A stretch of DNA of 64,000 nt from Charina bottae (GCA_023362775.1 JALMGJ010000019.1:5063501-5127500); one strand, 5' to 3'. Shown: positions 22,903-34,050, counted from the first letter of the stretch. Program-made: numbers and translations. Notes: a model not told the origin generated them from the letters alone.

Positions 22903-23397
22903 AGTTAAGAGCAGAGACATCACACTGACAACAAAGATCCGCATAGTCAAAGCAATGGTATTCCCCGTAGTAACCTATGGCTGCGAGAGCTGGACCATAA
23001 GGAAGGCTGAGCGAAGGAAGATAGATGCTTTTGAACTGTGGTGTTGGAGGAAAATTCTGAGAGTGCCTTGGACTGCAAAAAGATCAAACCAGTCCATACT
23101 CCAGGAAATCAAGCCAGACTGCTCACTTGAGGGAATGATATTAAAGGCAAAACTGAAGTACTTTGGCCACTTAATGAGAAGACAGCATACCCTGGAGAAG
23201 AAGCTGATGCTAGGGAAAGTGGAAGGCAAAAGGAAGAGGGGCCGGCCAAGGGCAAGATGGATGGATGCTATGCTGGAGGTGACGGACTCGACCATTGGGG
23301 AGCTGGGGATGGTGACGGCCGACAGGAAGCTCTGGCGTGGGCTGGTCCATGAAGTCACGAAGAGTCGGAAGCGACTGGACGAATAAACAACAAATTT
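22903..23397 (+). mobile_element. Bov-B (RTE) LINE 3' end, copy 2
   Basis: This copy is longer than copy 1 and starts within SRDITLTTKIRIVKAM. It runs in one open frame through VVTYGCESWTIRKAERRKID, RSNQSILQEIKPDCSLEGM and RMRW-like RGRPRARWMDAML to TKSRKRLDE and a stop, then acgaataaacaacaaa. Bov-B belongs to the RTE clade, and its reverse transcriptase is thought to mobilise Sauria SINEs through the shared 3' end. The endonuclease and the RT catalytic core are absent. Confidence 0.93.
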
Positions 23398-23574
23398 CAG
23401 AAACATGCTTATGGCTTTAGAATGCTTTTTATGGACAAGTCTGAAGCTTTATATTACTCTACCATTCAAGCATAGCTATTGCATTCGGGGGCACATCTTC
23501 TCTTCCTCCAAAAGCAGAGGGTATGTTCTGCCCAGTTACATAGACTCCTCTTTTGTAGACTCACAAGTTCCAAC

Positions 23575-24059
23575 CTGAAGCAACTGATTCTCCTGAACTA
23601 GTGGGGCACACCGATGCAGATTGGGCCGAGGGTGTAACTGATCGCAAATCCACTAGTGGGAATGTGTTTTTCTTTGGGGGAGGGGCTGTGAGCTGGGCTA
23701 GTGGCAAGCAGGCTATTTTGGCGCACTCAACAACTGAAGCAGAGTATGTCTCGGCAGCTGAGACATACGCAGAGGTGCAATGGCTCAAGTATTTACTTGA
23801 GGATCTGGGGGTCAGTGTTCCTGCTCCAATAAGAGTCTTTGAGGACAACCAAAGTTGCATAAGACTCTCTCTATCACAGAAGGTGGGAGGGCAGACCAAA
23901 CACATGGATGTTCGCTACCACATAATTAGAGAAGCACAGGAGACAGGACTAATACATTTGGCGTATTGTCCCTCAGAGAGGATGATCACAGACATCCTTA
24001 CAAAACCACTTGTGAGGGGTGTCTACCAAGGCCTACGTAGTGAGTTAAATCTTGTGTAG
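23575..24059 (+). pseudogene. Ty1/copia polyprotein C-terminus (RNase H)
   Basis: About 160 codons are open to the TAG at 24057-24059. The copia RNase H signature is clear: GHTDADWAEGVTDRKSTSG (first catalytic Asp), SWASGKQAILAHSTTEAEYV (catalytic Glu), a VFEDNQSCIRLS block (Asp), then GGQTKHMDVRYHIIRE and MITDILTKPL, the usual end of a copia Pol. Integrase and reverse transcriptase are missing, so the element is 5'-truncated near 23575. A purine tract and LTR-like start follow about 20 bp after the stop. Copia elements are uncommon in amniotes, so an intact C-terminal frame is notable. Confidence 0.92.
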
Positions 24060-24079
24060 GCATGATGCATGCATGATTT

Positions 24080-24600
24080 GAGAAGGGGTATTGGAGATTC
24101 TGGCAAATCCAACATGCCTCATCAGCATATGGATGGCTGCTCTAGGATGCAAGCTCTCCATGCTTTTGAGGTAGCTGTTTGTGGCCACTCCCACTTCCTC
24201 TCTCTCTCTCTTCTCCTTGGACCAGGAGCAAGCACATGGCTGTGTGCTGCTCCATTCTAGGCCATGGATGGGACTAGGAGATTTTTCACACTTTCTACAT
24301 GTATCTCTTGCAGCAAGCAGGTATTAAGTTTAGGGAAACAAAGAAGAAATGGAACATCATTTATCTACCAAAAATGCTGTACCTGCAATGAATAAATGTA
24401 AGGACTTTTTTGTACTTACTTTTCATACCTGCCATGTCTAAGCGTGTGTTTCTTTATGCTTGGGTGGGCTAAAGGTGTAAGATTAAAGATTAAAAGGTGT
24501 AAGATTTAAAAGATTAAAGGTGTAAGACTCCCCAGTTCAACCCTGAGCTACAAATATTCTCTTCGATTGGTGTAAGATTAACCTGGATCTCTCTAATATG
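24080..24600 (+). mobile_element. Copia polypurine tract and 3' LTR
   Basis: The tract gagaagggg (24080-24088) is followed by tattggagattctgg, close to the TGTTGGA start common in copia LTRs. A poly-A signal lies in caatgaataaatgtaag (about 24390-24405). The LTR's right end is blurred by short direct repeats of ggtgtaagatt and by a small PLE fragment at 24531-24575. I cannot place the terminal CA. Confidence 0.65.
24531..24575. mobile_element. Tiny PLE terminal fragment inside the copia LTR
   Basis: ccagttcaaccctgagctac followed by aaatattctcttcgattggt matches the right end of the mini-PLE at 2396-2433. Repeats of tgtaaga flank it. Confidence 0.65.
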
Positions 24601-24744
24601 CTCATGGGCTCTATTTTTAAACAATATTCTTTTTCTGTACATGAACTTTGCAGCTCTGCTCCATTTCAGTAGTTCTAACAGAGTGCTGAATGGGCTTCAG
24701 AGGGAAATATCCAGAAGCTGTAACAAAAGGGGCAGAAACATTCC

Positions 24745-24880
24745 TGAGTGCTGACTCCTCCCTAATTCAGAGGAGTATAAGGGGGAGGGGAGGAAAAATG
24801 CAATCAGACTTGCAAGGGTCTGTTACTATAGCCTATCCCAATAAAGCTTAGTCCTAGTTGTCTTGTGGAGTCTGTTTCCT
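24745..24880 (+). mobile_element. Possible LTR promoter/R region
   Basis: ctcctccctaattcagagg precedes a TATA-like gagtataaggggg. About 60 bp later comes cccaataaagcttag, a poly-A signal context. The first part also occurs at 18570-18600. The parent family is unknown to me; it might be the distal part of the copia LTR. Confidence 0.4.
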
Positions 24881-24899
24881 GATCTGCAAAACCTTGAAG

Positions 24900-27100
24900 G
24901 GCTGATACTGATCCCATAGAGCTTGGTCTCCTGCCGAAGTCACTACTATTCCTCCAGAATAAAATAATGGAAATACATTGTCCTGTCCCAGAAGTGAGTT
25001 AGCATTTGGAACTGGAATGAAACACAGATGTACAGCACAGCCCAGAAAAATTCTAAAGGGATTACTCATAACCAAAGAAACAGACTTAAGAGTAGTCAGT
25101 ATGTTCATACAGACATCAAGGCCATATTACTCTTAAGTCCTAGTTAAGGTTTCAGAGGGTGACAGCAAGAGTGTGAAATCAGGTACTGGTTAGAAGGACA
25201 CAATACATTGGAGAGCTTTGTCAGGTAGTCAAACTTCAAAGCTCAAGATTAACCAGTTGCACAGACCTGCAACAGATAGATATTCCTTCAGCCAAAAGCC
25301 GTTCTCAGAATTTTATACTGGATACTACAGCTATGCAGCTGGTTCTCACTGCAAGGCCATTGAGTCTATTGAGTTACTATACTAAGGGGCTTGATTCTGG
25401 CCTAAGTCTCTTGTAAGACATGACTATCTGCTACGTAGCGCTGGGGAAGATTGCCCATATTTTATCCTCAAAGGAGTCTCCTCTGATGAGACAGTGACAA
25501 GGAAGGAAGGATGCTAATGCTGTCTCATAGAATGTTTTCTTACAAATGTGTACTTACATAAGCATTTACAATTATACAGTTCCTTGGTATATATGAGGGT
25601 GTGATTTAGATTTCCATTGCCTCCCTATCCAAAGTCATCCTAAAGATGCAGCAAGGTGAAAACATGAGTTTCCGTCTGCTCCAGCATATGGTTCTACATG
25701 TCAAAACACACATTCACTGCAGAAAATTAGTCAGAAAATGGCATCATTAAAAATAATTGAATTAGACATAAGTGTATGATTCCCTAATCCAATCCCACAA
25801 TAAATTTGTATTGTTCTTATCTTTGGCTGATCACAAAAAGATAAACAGGGTTGAACATGGTTAGAACTCATACAGAAGACCATCTGGAACCCACAGGGCT
25901 GTGAGATAGATGGGGGTATGGAAGAAAATAATACTGGAAGAGGGCAGTTGCAATAAATTCCATGTTGTTGGCAAAAAACCCTGTGTGAATATGTCCGCAT
26001 AATCATGCACACTTCAGCTTGACTTAATTGGAATGTTACATTTACCTTCACTCTGTGTTGGGCTCCCTCAAAACTTCTTGGGGAGGGAACCAATTTTGCA
26101 ATACAAGAGCAGCTTAGTTAGCATGCTTAGTAAATTATGAAATAAGAATTACTTTAATTACGCTGTGACCAAAAGAAAACCGTGACTGTTACAATTTTAG
26201 CTTCTGCCAGGAACAAGTGACGGAAGTAATCAGTTTATATTCTTGTGACAGGATTGTGAAGTTCCCACTTCATATATTCTGAATCACAATTGCTTCTACA
26301 ATCATGCTGGCATATTTAAGAAGCTGATTAGATGCATGTAAGAGAAGGATGCCGTTCACCATGCTGAGATTTTTCTTATGGAAAAGAATAGCAATTCATG
26401 ATTTGTTTACTCTCATCTTATATTTCTTGAATGGTGTTAAGAGAAAAGAAGATAATTTAAAATGACAAGTCATTTTAATTTTGCATTTTACACTTTATTT
26501 AGCTGTTTTGAGTGCTCAGATGGAGAAAAAGCATATTCATCTATAAAAGGCCTTAGCTTAAGGCAGGGGTGAACCATCCGTGTGTGGTCTAAACCCCCCA
26601 TTTGTGACATTATTTGGGGACATTTTTTGAAGTTTACCACCAAGGGCTATCAATTCCAATTCCCACACTTAAATCTAAAAAAACTGGCTAGAATTGTGCA
26701 GCCGCACTCTATCTGATAATGCCATCAAATCTAATTGAATTTCCTAGGTTGCCCCCATGGAAAATTCTCTGAGCATTACTAGTTCATTTTAGTTTAGCTG
26801 GATTCTGTCTAGCAGAGTAGAACAATAAAACACTTGAGCCTGTACACCAAGTCTCAGTGTGTTCCTTCACTCGAAGTCAGGACAGCTATGACAGCATGTC
26901 CCCCTTTTTCCCCCAATCTCACTCCAGATCCAGGTCTCCAGCCAAGTTGGTCAGGGTTTCTCTGCCACACTGTCCCCAACCACTCTCACTAATAATCCAA
27001 CTGGAATAATCTCTGCAGATTCTATTATCTTTATCTTGACCTCATAAATTTCCATGAGCATGTCCTAATTCCATATTAGTTTATTATTGCCAGAGTTAAG
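24900..27100. other. No recognised gene; possible LTR end at ~26820-26893
   Basis: Mostly unique-looking DNA. At 26820 aacaataaaacacttgagcc followed by gtctcagtgtgttccttcac resembles the R/U5 of a retroviral-type LTR, but I cannot define its start. Confidence 0.35.
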
Positions 27101-27205
27101 AAATCTTTGAGTTGAGTTCAACTCATGGAGACTCCAACAACATTTCCAAGTAGTTTTCCTGGGAATAATAATACATATGTGGTTTGTCATTATCCTAGGA
27201 TTTTT
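27100..27205 (-). mobile_element. SINE 3' tail fragment
   Basis: Minus strand: caggaaaactacttggaaat then ggagtctccatgagttgaac. This is the tail type that also ends the 5S-derived copies. Confidence 0.5.
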
Positions 27206-27230
27206 TTAAAAAAAACTTTCCACACTATTG

Positions 27231-27564
27231 TCTATGAAGGTTCTCAGTCATCCAGGTGGAATTGTCTGTAGCTTGAATCATGTCAACTGGATTTCTATTT
27301 TCTCAGTGGAAACGTTTCACTCCTTATCCAAGGAGCTTCTTCAGTCTGAGCAAAGTTAGTAAGGGAATCCTAAATATGTTTCTAGGTAGCTGTGTGACCT
27401 TGCACCTGGGGCTAGGTCATGGTTATATTGAGATGTTATTTTAAGTCCTTTTATCATCTAAAGGAGGATCGTTAAGATCACCATGCTGCTGTTGAGCTTG
27501 TGAAATGGTCTTAATCTTCCTAGGCACAGAAGACAAAGCAGGGAGGAATATGTGGGAAAGATTA
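27231..27564 (-). mobile_element. PLE fragment: terminal repeat plus end of GIY-YIG ORF
   Basis: It runs from tctatgaagg through the complete terminal repeat to the last ~45 codons (HNLSHIFLPALSSVPRKIK to PPLDDKRT), and is 5'-truncated there. The flanks share ccacactatt (27220-27229 and 27567-27576). It closely matches the 618-1337 copy. Confidence 0.85.
27311..27350 (-). ncRNA. Hammerhead-like core in PLE fragment
   Basis: Minus strand: CTGAAGA (27344-27338), stem II GCTCCTT/AAGGAGT closing with a G-U pair, GAAA (27318-27315), CGTT. The one base change from the 661-700 motif keeps pairing possible. Confidence 0.68.
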
Positions 27565-27576
27565 TGCCACACTATT

Positions 27577-28055
27577 CTACAGCCCTGAATTCCCTGGAGA
27601 CCTTCCATCAAAATATAAATTAGGTCAAGCATTTGAGATCAGCCAAAGGCAGCAAGTTGTTGTCATCTAGCTGGGCATATTTATGCATATCAGAACTTAA
27701 TTCCACCCCTGAAGAGCAGGGTGACTATCTGGATCAGTCTGTTTTTCATGGGTAGTGTTGCACCTATAAAAGTACAAAGCAACTACCTGTCCCTGAGACA
27801 CACCCATAAGATGTGCAATCTGGCAGTTTGATGGGAGAAACAGGAGATAACAGAACATGACTAATATAACATCAGCATCTCTTGGGAATTCTGAGCAAAC
27901 TGAATCTATGAACTGCATAGTCAATAGCAAGCTATGCTTGGATGTCATGGAGATATCAATCACTGGTCCTGTTTTGGCTTTCTGATGAAAAATACTTCCT
28001 CTCAAATTTTAACCACTGGGATGAAATAAATAGAGGTAAAATTTGTTCCATATGT
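27577..28055. other. No recognised feature
   Basis: Unique-looking sequence with no open frame of interest. Confidence 0.35.
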
Positions 28056-28059
28056 GTCT

Positions 28060-28203
28060 GAGAGTCACTCTCTCTCAGCCTAACTCACCTCACAGGGTTG
28101 TTGTTGTGGGGAAAATAGGAGGAGGGAGGAGTATTTGGTATGTTCGCCGCCTTGAGTTATTTATGAAAATAATAAAGGTGGGATAAAAATTAAATAAATA
28201 AAA
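28060..28203 (+). mobile_element. tRNA-derived SINE 3' fragment
   Basis: gagtcactctctctcagcct, cacctcacagggttgttgtt and gccgccttgagttatttatg lead to aataataaaggtgggata with an AAAT tail. It is the same tail as the array at 31360-32296. Confidence 0.8.
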
Positions 28204-28354
28204 GAACACCTTGGTGGGAAGGAGAGAGGACAACTTCACTCTTCAAGTGCAGTCTGTATTGATAGAATGTTGAGATCGAGTAACAAGATTTTATTTAAAA
28301 TCTCTACTTCTAACTTTTATGTCGCAGCAGTTCATATTATGCTGGTACCAACCT

Positions 28355-28380
28355 GGGCGTATATATATATATATATATAT
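28355..28380. repeat. (TA)n microsatellite
   Basis: About 11 ta units. Confidence 0.9.
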
Positions 28381-28559
28381 CTTTGAAGACACAGATATCC
28401 TTGTGCATAGACCTTATATACACAATTGTGATAAAGAGATGAAGATTGTCCAGTTTAAGATGTTGTTTATCAACTAAAAAGCCCTTCAAGGCACAAGGCT
28501 GGGATGGTTACATGGCAGCCTATCTCTGATTGCGTCTGTCCATCTCATGAGATCCAATA

Positions 28560-28895
28560 GAGTGTCCCTGCTTTGATCACACACTCCATGGAACAATGCA
28601 TCCTTGTCATGGTGCCTGGTCTTTGGAACAACCTCCCATCCCCTACCCCAAGATTCAGATGCCCCTAACCCTGCTGGCCTTCTGTATATCTTTAAAAACT
28701 TGGTTTCCCTCCAACTATGAGTTAGGACATTAGATGAACCTACCTGGAAAATCGGTTTAGGATTTTGAATATGTTGTTTTTGGCTTCTGTTTGTCCTGTT
28801 GTGGTTCTTTGATGTTTATTGTTCACCTACTTTTGTTTTTAACCCTATGTTAGCCACCCAAAGCTATCCACAGCATTTAAATAAATAAATAAATT
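28560..28895 (+). mobile_element. Degraded LINE 3' end (L2 group)
   Basis: It retains a VPGLWNNLPSP-like block (compare PALWNILPPEVR in the 6108 copy), a worn AFxxxLKxW segment, a 3' UTR with gttagccacccaaagct and an aaataaataaataaat tail. Confidence 0.6.
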
Positions 28896-29835
28896 GTGGC
28901 AGAAGAATGGCTACAACTCTACTCCTCTCTCCCACATCTGGGTCATGTACATCTAGTCCCCAAAGTGACTAGTGTGCATTTGAGGGTCACATTTCTCCCC
29001 ATTAACTCTTGGAAGACTAAAGAGATTAACCCAAAAGCTCAGAAATTGCCCAGAAAACAAACCCACCCAGCCACCCACCCTCAGAAATAATTCTCTAGTA
29101 AGACATAGGCATGAGATCATGTCAAAGAATTCAATAAAAAGATAAATGTAATCTTAGAAGCATGATGTAAAGGGGGGGAAAGCTATTATTATAAGCTGCC
29201 TCAGTTCTCTTTCATTGATGTCCCCCTTGACCCCAATCCCTGCAGTTTTCTTAATGTACAATTGTTTAGTGAGGTTTATTAATAACAACGATAGTGCCTT
29301 CCCTTTCTGTGGAATTAGAAGTGCTGCTCACTTATCACCCCACTGTTTTAAGTATTACTACTTTTCTTTCTTTGTTGTTGTTTTTTTTACACGACATGCT
29401 ACAAATTCATAAGCTGCTGCTACCATTAAAGCACATAAAATCAATATTAAGAGAGGCTTTTAAGAGGGTGCAAAGGACAAAGGGGGGCTATAAATGGAGT
29501 TGCTGATAGATCTGTTCAGTGGTGCGCTGAGTGCTGTTGTTGCTAGAAGATGCATTCAACCTTTCAGGTTCATTCAGGAAAACAAAGTCCTCAACCAACC
29601 CAAGCCATCTCTTCCAGTGCAATACGATGTTACTAGTCTGAGCATGTGTCTCAAGACCGTGTAACTTTAGCTCTTAATTCTTCAAATTTCTCTCTCTCTC
29701 GGAGTACAAGAAATGAAAGTGGAATGATGTTACATATAGCGGATGGAGGTATACCAAACACAGAGAAACCCAACCCACATACAGCCATGTGTTCAGCCTA
29801 AGTGAACTGCAGGATAAATGCCACTTTTCTCATAT
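28896..29835. other. No recognised feature
   Basis: Short simple runs only. No coding or RNA signal is visible. Confidence 0.35.
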
Positions 29836-29837
29836 TT

Positions 29838-29838
29838 C

Positions 29839-29877
<39 letters not shown>

Positions 29878-29918
29878 ATCCATCCATCCATCCATCCATC
29901 CATCCATCCATCCATCCA
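29838..29918. repeat. Compound (TCTA)n-(TCCA)n microsatellite
   Basis: About ten tcta units pass directly into about ten tcca units. Confidence 0.95.
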
Positions 29919-30005
29919 GTTGTTTCTATACAAGTTAAAATGCAATACTTGGAAAATTTGGAGAAGAAGATAGAGAGATAATTTTATTATAATAAAAATG
30001 AAAAT

Positions 30006-30486
30006 GGCATGGGACCAGGTTACCTGAGGGACCGTCTCATCCCCATTACGTTGAACCGTCCCACTCGGTCATTTAGAGAGGGCATGCTGCGGATCCCGTC
30101 GGTAAGGGAATTTCACCTGACAGGGTCTAGAAAGCGGGCCTTCTCGATAGTGGCGCCCACCCTTTGGAATATGCTACCCCCGGAGGTGAGGCAGGCCCCA
30201 TTGCTCCCGGCCTTCAGAAAGAACTTAAAGACCTGGTTCTGCCGCCTTGCGTGGGGGGGGCGGAACAGTTCCTCTTGGGGATGGCTGGTGCCATAGAGCC
30301 CTTTTAAACAACAACCCATCACATCCTGGATTTTATATTTAGTTTAATTATTATTGTATTAGAGAGTACTATATATATGTTATTTTAATTGTTAAATTTT
30401 AATTGCTGATTCTTGTAAACCGCCCAGAGTCCCCTTGTGGGGAGATGGAGCGGTAAATACAAATCAAACCATAAATAAATAAATAA

Positions 30487-30534
<48 letters not shown>

Positions 30535-30547
30535 ATAGATAAATAGA

Positions 30548-30578
<31 letters not shown>

Positions 30579-30597
30579 ATATAAATAATCCATGACC
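30006..30597 (+). mobile_element. L2/L3-group LINE 3' end with ATAG-rich tail
   Basis: The last ~95 codons are open (GPGYLRDRLIPITLNRPTR through APTLWNMLPPEVRQAP to a LAWGGRNSSSWGW end). The family 3' UTR (ccgcccagagtccccttgtg) follows, then a tail that grew into a long (AAAT)(ATAG)(AAAT) microsatellite at 30472-30580. It is a related but distinct subfamily from the copies at 6108 and 34215. Confidence 0.87.
30472..30580. repeat. (AAAT)n/(ATAG)n microsatellite at LINE tail
   Basis: Begins in the LINE tail. It has about 13 atag units flanked by aaat units. Confidence 0.95.
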
Positions 30598-30769
30598 ATC
30601 TACTCCATAGAAAGAGTGGTTGTGTTTTAAGACCTCATAATTCAAAGCCCACTGTCTGGACTGACAACTCTGTCTGTTCTGCTTTTGCCCATATTTTCCT
30701 TTCCTCTGGAATGTTTGCTTTTCTTTTTCACATAAATGAAATAGAAATAATATTTGGTTACATTATTTT

Positions 30770-31060
30770 TATGAAAAATGACATTTTCTCTTATCTTGAG
30801 AATGTTGACTGAATACAAACATGAGCATGTACCAAATACGTTTATTCAGCTTCCATTCATTCTTGACCCTATCGCTTCTTGTTTTATCACCCACATTTCT
30901 TAAGCACCCTATTCCCACCACATTCAATTTTAGTATTTCTCTGACATGCCCAGCTGTGACTGCCATATAACAAACTGGGAAAAACACACTATTACAGGCA
31001 ACTACCTTTGCTTCTTTTGATGAACATTTGTTGCCTGCAACACATTCTACCTACTACCCT
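30770..31060 (-). pseudogene. Possible RTE-like LINE relic
   Basis: The minus strand contains LNVVGIGCLRNVGDKTRSDR, close to the 'VVEM.CLR...G.TR.DR.RN' region downstream of the palm in RTE-like LINEs. Stops abound and the ends are undefined. Confidence 0.5.
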
Positions 31061-31354
31061 TCTACCAGCATTTGCGCATCTTAAACTTTCTTTGTATTAT
31101 TTCTTTTGTAAAATTAATGTTATACCAACATGTACACATTTATCTTTTGCTCAAATGCAAAAGCTTTCCAGTTAATTCCTAGCAGTATTCCCACTTTCTT
31201 GGGAGAAGGAAAAAAATCAAAAGAATAATTGTGTGCATATATGCGCTCATTCTTTATGTATTTACGTATTATGTGATTATCTTTTCTAATTAATTTTGAG
31301 TTTGCAGAAACACTCAAGCTATCTAAATTCTAAACAGAACTAAAAAAGCAAACA

Positions 31355-32296
31355 AATAGTGGTTAAGGCAATGGGCTAGAAACCAGGAGTCTGTGAGTTC
31401 TAGTCCCGCCCTAGGCATGAAAGCCGGCTGGGTGACCTTGGGCCACTCACTGTCTCTCAGCCCTAGGAAGGAGCCAATGGCAAACCAAGAGACTGTGAGT
31501 TCTAGTCCCACCTTAGGCATGAAAGCCGGCTGGGTGACCTTGGCCCAGTCCCTGTCTCTCACCCTTAGGAAGGAGCCAATGGCAAACCAGGAGACGGAGA
31601 TTTCTAGTCCCGCCTTAGGCATGAAAGCCAGCTGGGTGACCTTGGCCCAGTCCCTGTCTCTCAGCCTTAGGAAGGAGCCAATGGCAAACCAGGAGACGGG
31701 GAGTTCTAGTCCCGCCTTAGGCATGAAAGCCGGCTGGGTGACCTTGGGCCAGTCCCTGTCTCTCAGCCCTAGGATGAAGCCAATGGGAAACCAGGAGACG
31801 GAGAGTTCTAGTCCCGCCTTAGGCATGAAAGCCGGCTGGGTGACCTTGGCCCAGTCCCTGTCTCTCAGTCTTAGGAAGGAGCCAATGGCAAACCAGGAGT
31901 CTGTGAGTTCTAGTCCCGCCTTAGGCATGAAAGCCGGCTGGGTGACCTTGGGCCAGTCCCTGTCTCTCAGCCCTAGGATGGAGCCAATGGGAAACCAGGA
32001 GATGGAGAGTTCTAGTCCTGCCTTAGGCATGAAAGCCGGCTGGGTGACCTTGGCCCAGTCCCTGTCTCTCAGCCCTAGGAAGGAGCCAATGGCAAACCAG
32101 GAGACGGAGAGTTCTAGTCCCGTCTTAGGCATGAAAGCTGGCTGCGTGACTTTGGGCCAATCACTCTCTCTCAGCCCAACTCACCTCACAGGGTTGTTTT
32201 TTCTCAGGAAAATAGGAGGAGGAAGGAGTAATAGGTATGTTCCCCACCTTGAGTTATTTATAAAAATAATAAAGTCGGGATAGAAAATTAAACAAA
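31355..32296 (+). mobile_element. SINE with 8 x 102-bp tandem internal units
   Basis: A shortened tRNA-like head (tagtggttaaggcaatgggc) is followed by units whose ggctgggtga motif starts at 31426, 31528, 31630, 31732, 31834, 31936, 32038 and 32140, exactly 102 bp apart. Each unit carries a B-box-like gagttctagtccc. A single normal tail follows (cctcacagggttg to aataataaagtcgg). Because 102 is divisible by three, both strands carry ~270-300-codon open frames. Their products are repeats of 34 residues and there is no reason to think they are genes. Confidence 0.9.
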
Positions 32297-32639
32297 ATAA
32301 AACAAATGCTTATATATGAAGTAACCAATGTGTGATTTATTCAGAAAAAAAGACCATCAACATAGTTTCATAGAATAGCCATTAGCTCTTACATGCTAAG
32401 GGGTTTTTAATGAATGCAATGTGGTATTGTTAGCTTGGCATTTAAAAATGTGTCAAATTAAAATTTAGCAAGCATCCATTTAGTTTCTTTAATTTCTTTT
32501 GCATTCATTTGTAATATTTTTGAGTTCTTCATGCACCAAATTTTAATAATCCTTACATCAAACTTATAAGGAAAGGAGCTTCACCATTGCCATATTTGAA
32601 AGGGGGTGAAGAGTTACTAAATTTGTTTACACTTGTTGT
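32297..32639. other. No recognised feature
   Basis: AT-rich. No signal is visible. Confidence 0.3.
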
Positions 32640-32815
32640 GATGAAGGTTGGAAGACACAGCTTTATATATTTCTTTTCTCTTTATTTTATTCTTAACTTT
32701 TCTCTTTCTTCTTTTTTTCCTTTTTCCTTGCACTTTTTATTCCTTTGTGTTCTTTTTTTTTCTTTAGTTCATATTAGATTTTACTATTATAATCTATATT
32801 AATAAAATTATATAT
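32640..32815 (+). mobile_element. Possible L1 3' UTR fragment
   Basis: The pyrimidine-rich run (ttttctttattttattctta and later t-rich blocks) ending in ctatattaataaaatta resembles the 3' UTR of the full L1 (49820-49960). There is no poly-A and no coding part. Confidence 0.45.
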
Positions 32816-34050
32816 ATGAAAGGAATCTTAGAAGACCATTTGAACTGCACATAACATTTACGTTTTAATAAACTGTTCTCCATTGGTGAGATAGCATCTT
32901 CAACAATTTCAGCAATCATTTATCAAAATCATAGGTGCTGAATTCAAGCTGTTGAATTTCTTTGGAAATCTGTTTATTTCCAAAGAAAAATAATATTACA
33001 TTAAATGATAGGGAGCTAAGGCAGGATAGAGAGCTGTGAGCTACGTCAATAATCTGGCTCTGGTCCAGGTAAATGGGATTGTTTATTATTAGAAAGATAA
33101 TGACAATCATGTATCCATCCAAGTAGATGTTGTCTTCTCTATTGTACAACTTTTCCACTCAGCACCTAAATGGGGTTTAGAATGTTCTATATACACATTG
33201 TACATATGAACTCAGGCACTACACTACTTTAGCGCCTGTGTCTTAGGCAGAGATTAGTCATGTGGATGTTTCTGCCCATCATTTTCCCATACAGGATAAA
33301 ATATTATCTGTGTGCACGCATGTCTGTGTGTTACTTCTGTGGTTCTACAAACCAGAAGATATTTGAAGGGGAAAGCATCACAAGCATCAGCTTAGGTTAT
33401 GTCCTTTGGGCACTTCTGCTATCCCAGGAAGTTGCTTGTGAGTCTCATCTCATTCCAAATACCCCACAGACATATAAGAGTTGGATGGGGGGAATTGTGA
33501 CTGAACTCCCATGTACAGTGAAAGTGACCTTGTTGGAGGTTACTACCCACAGATTAATGATTAAAGATTGTCAACAGACTATTTTTCCTCCTAGGCTACA
33601 GCGATAACTCAACTGCTATAGTGATGCAACTAATATTAAAATATATATATTCGGGAATTCTCAGGGGCTTCTCTGGCAGGAAAGAGAGTGAGAAAGAGAA
33701 AGAAAGAGAGAGAGAAATTGTCCTTCAAACTATACCTCCAGAAGGGAAAAGATGCTTTCTCATATTCTCAAGAGAAATCAAATTTTCTTCTGGGTATTTT
33801 TTTGGGGGGTTCTATTTCATTGTTTTCAGAGGCATAATTATACTCTCTTACACATGGACCTCTTACTGTTTTGTTGATCTTTAGGACCCAATAGCCAATT
33901 CCTTCTACTACTTCTTCTAAAAGAAATAGTTCCCTCGCTTTTCTTCAGTTCCTATTTCAGAAATCTCTCCAAAGGGTGAAAGATATAACTCAAACAGAGA
34001 GCAAGTTGAGGAATTTAAGCCCTCTCCAATAAAAGTGGTGTTTTTATAAC
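32816..34050. other. No recognised feature
   Basis: AT-rich unique-looking DNA with a purine run (aaagagagag) at 33690-33716. Confidence 0.35.

Noticed and set aside
22975..23406. Antisense open frame of ~143 codons across the Bov-B copy
   Set aside because: A shadow of the real Bov-B C-terminal frame on the plus strand.
25130..25290. Possible fourth 5S-derived SINE (aaagctcaagattaaccag)
   Set aside because: Only ~18 bp resemble the 37285 copy and the 5S core is not recognisable.
31323..32283. Two long open frames (~270 and ~296 codons) on opposite strands that look like a repeat protein
   Set aside because: They are the 102-bp SINE array read through. The unit length is a multiple of three, so all units stay open on both strands.
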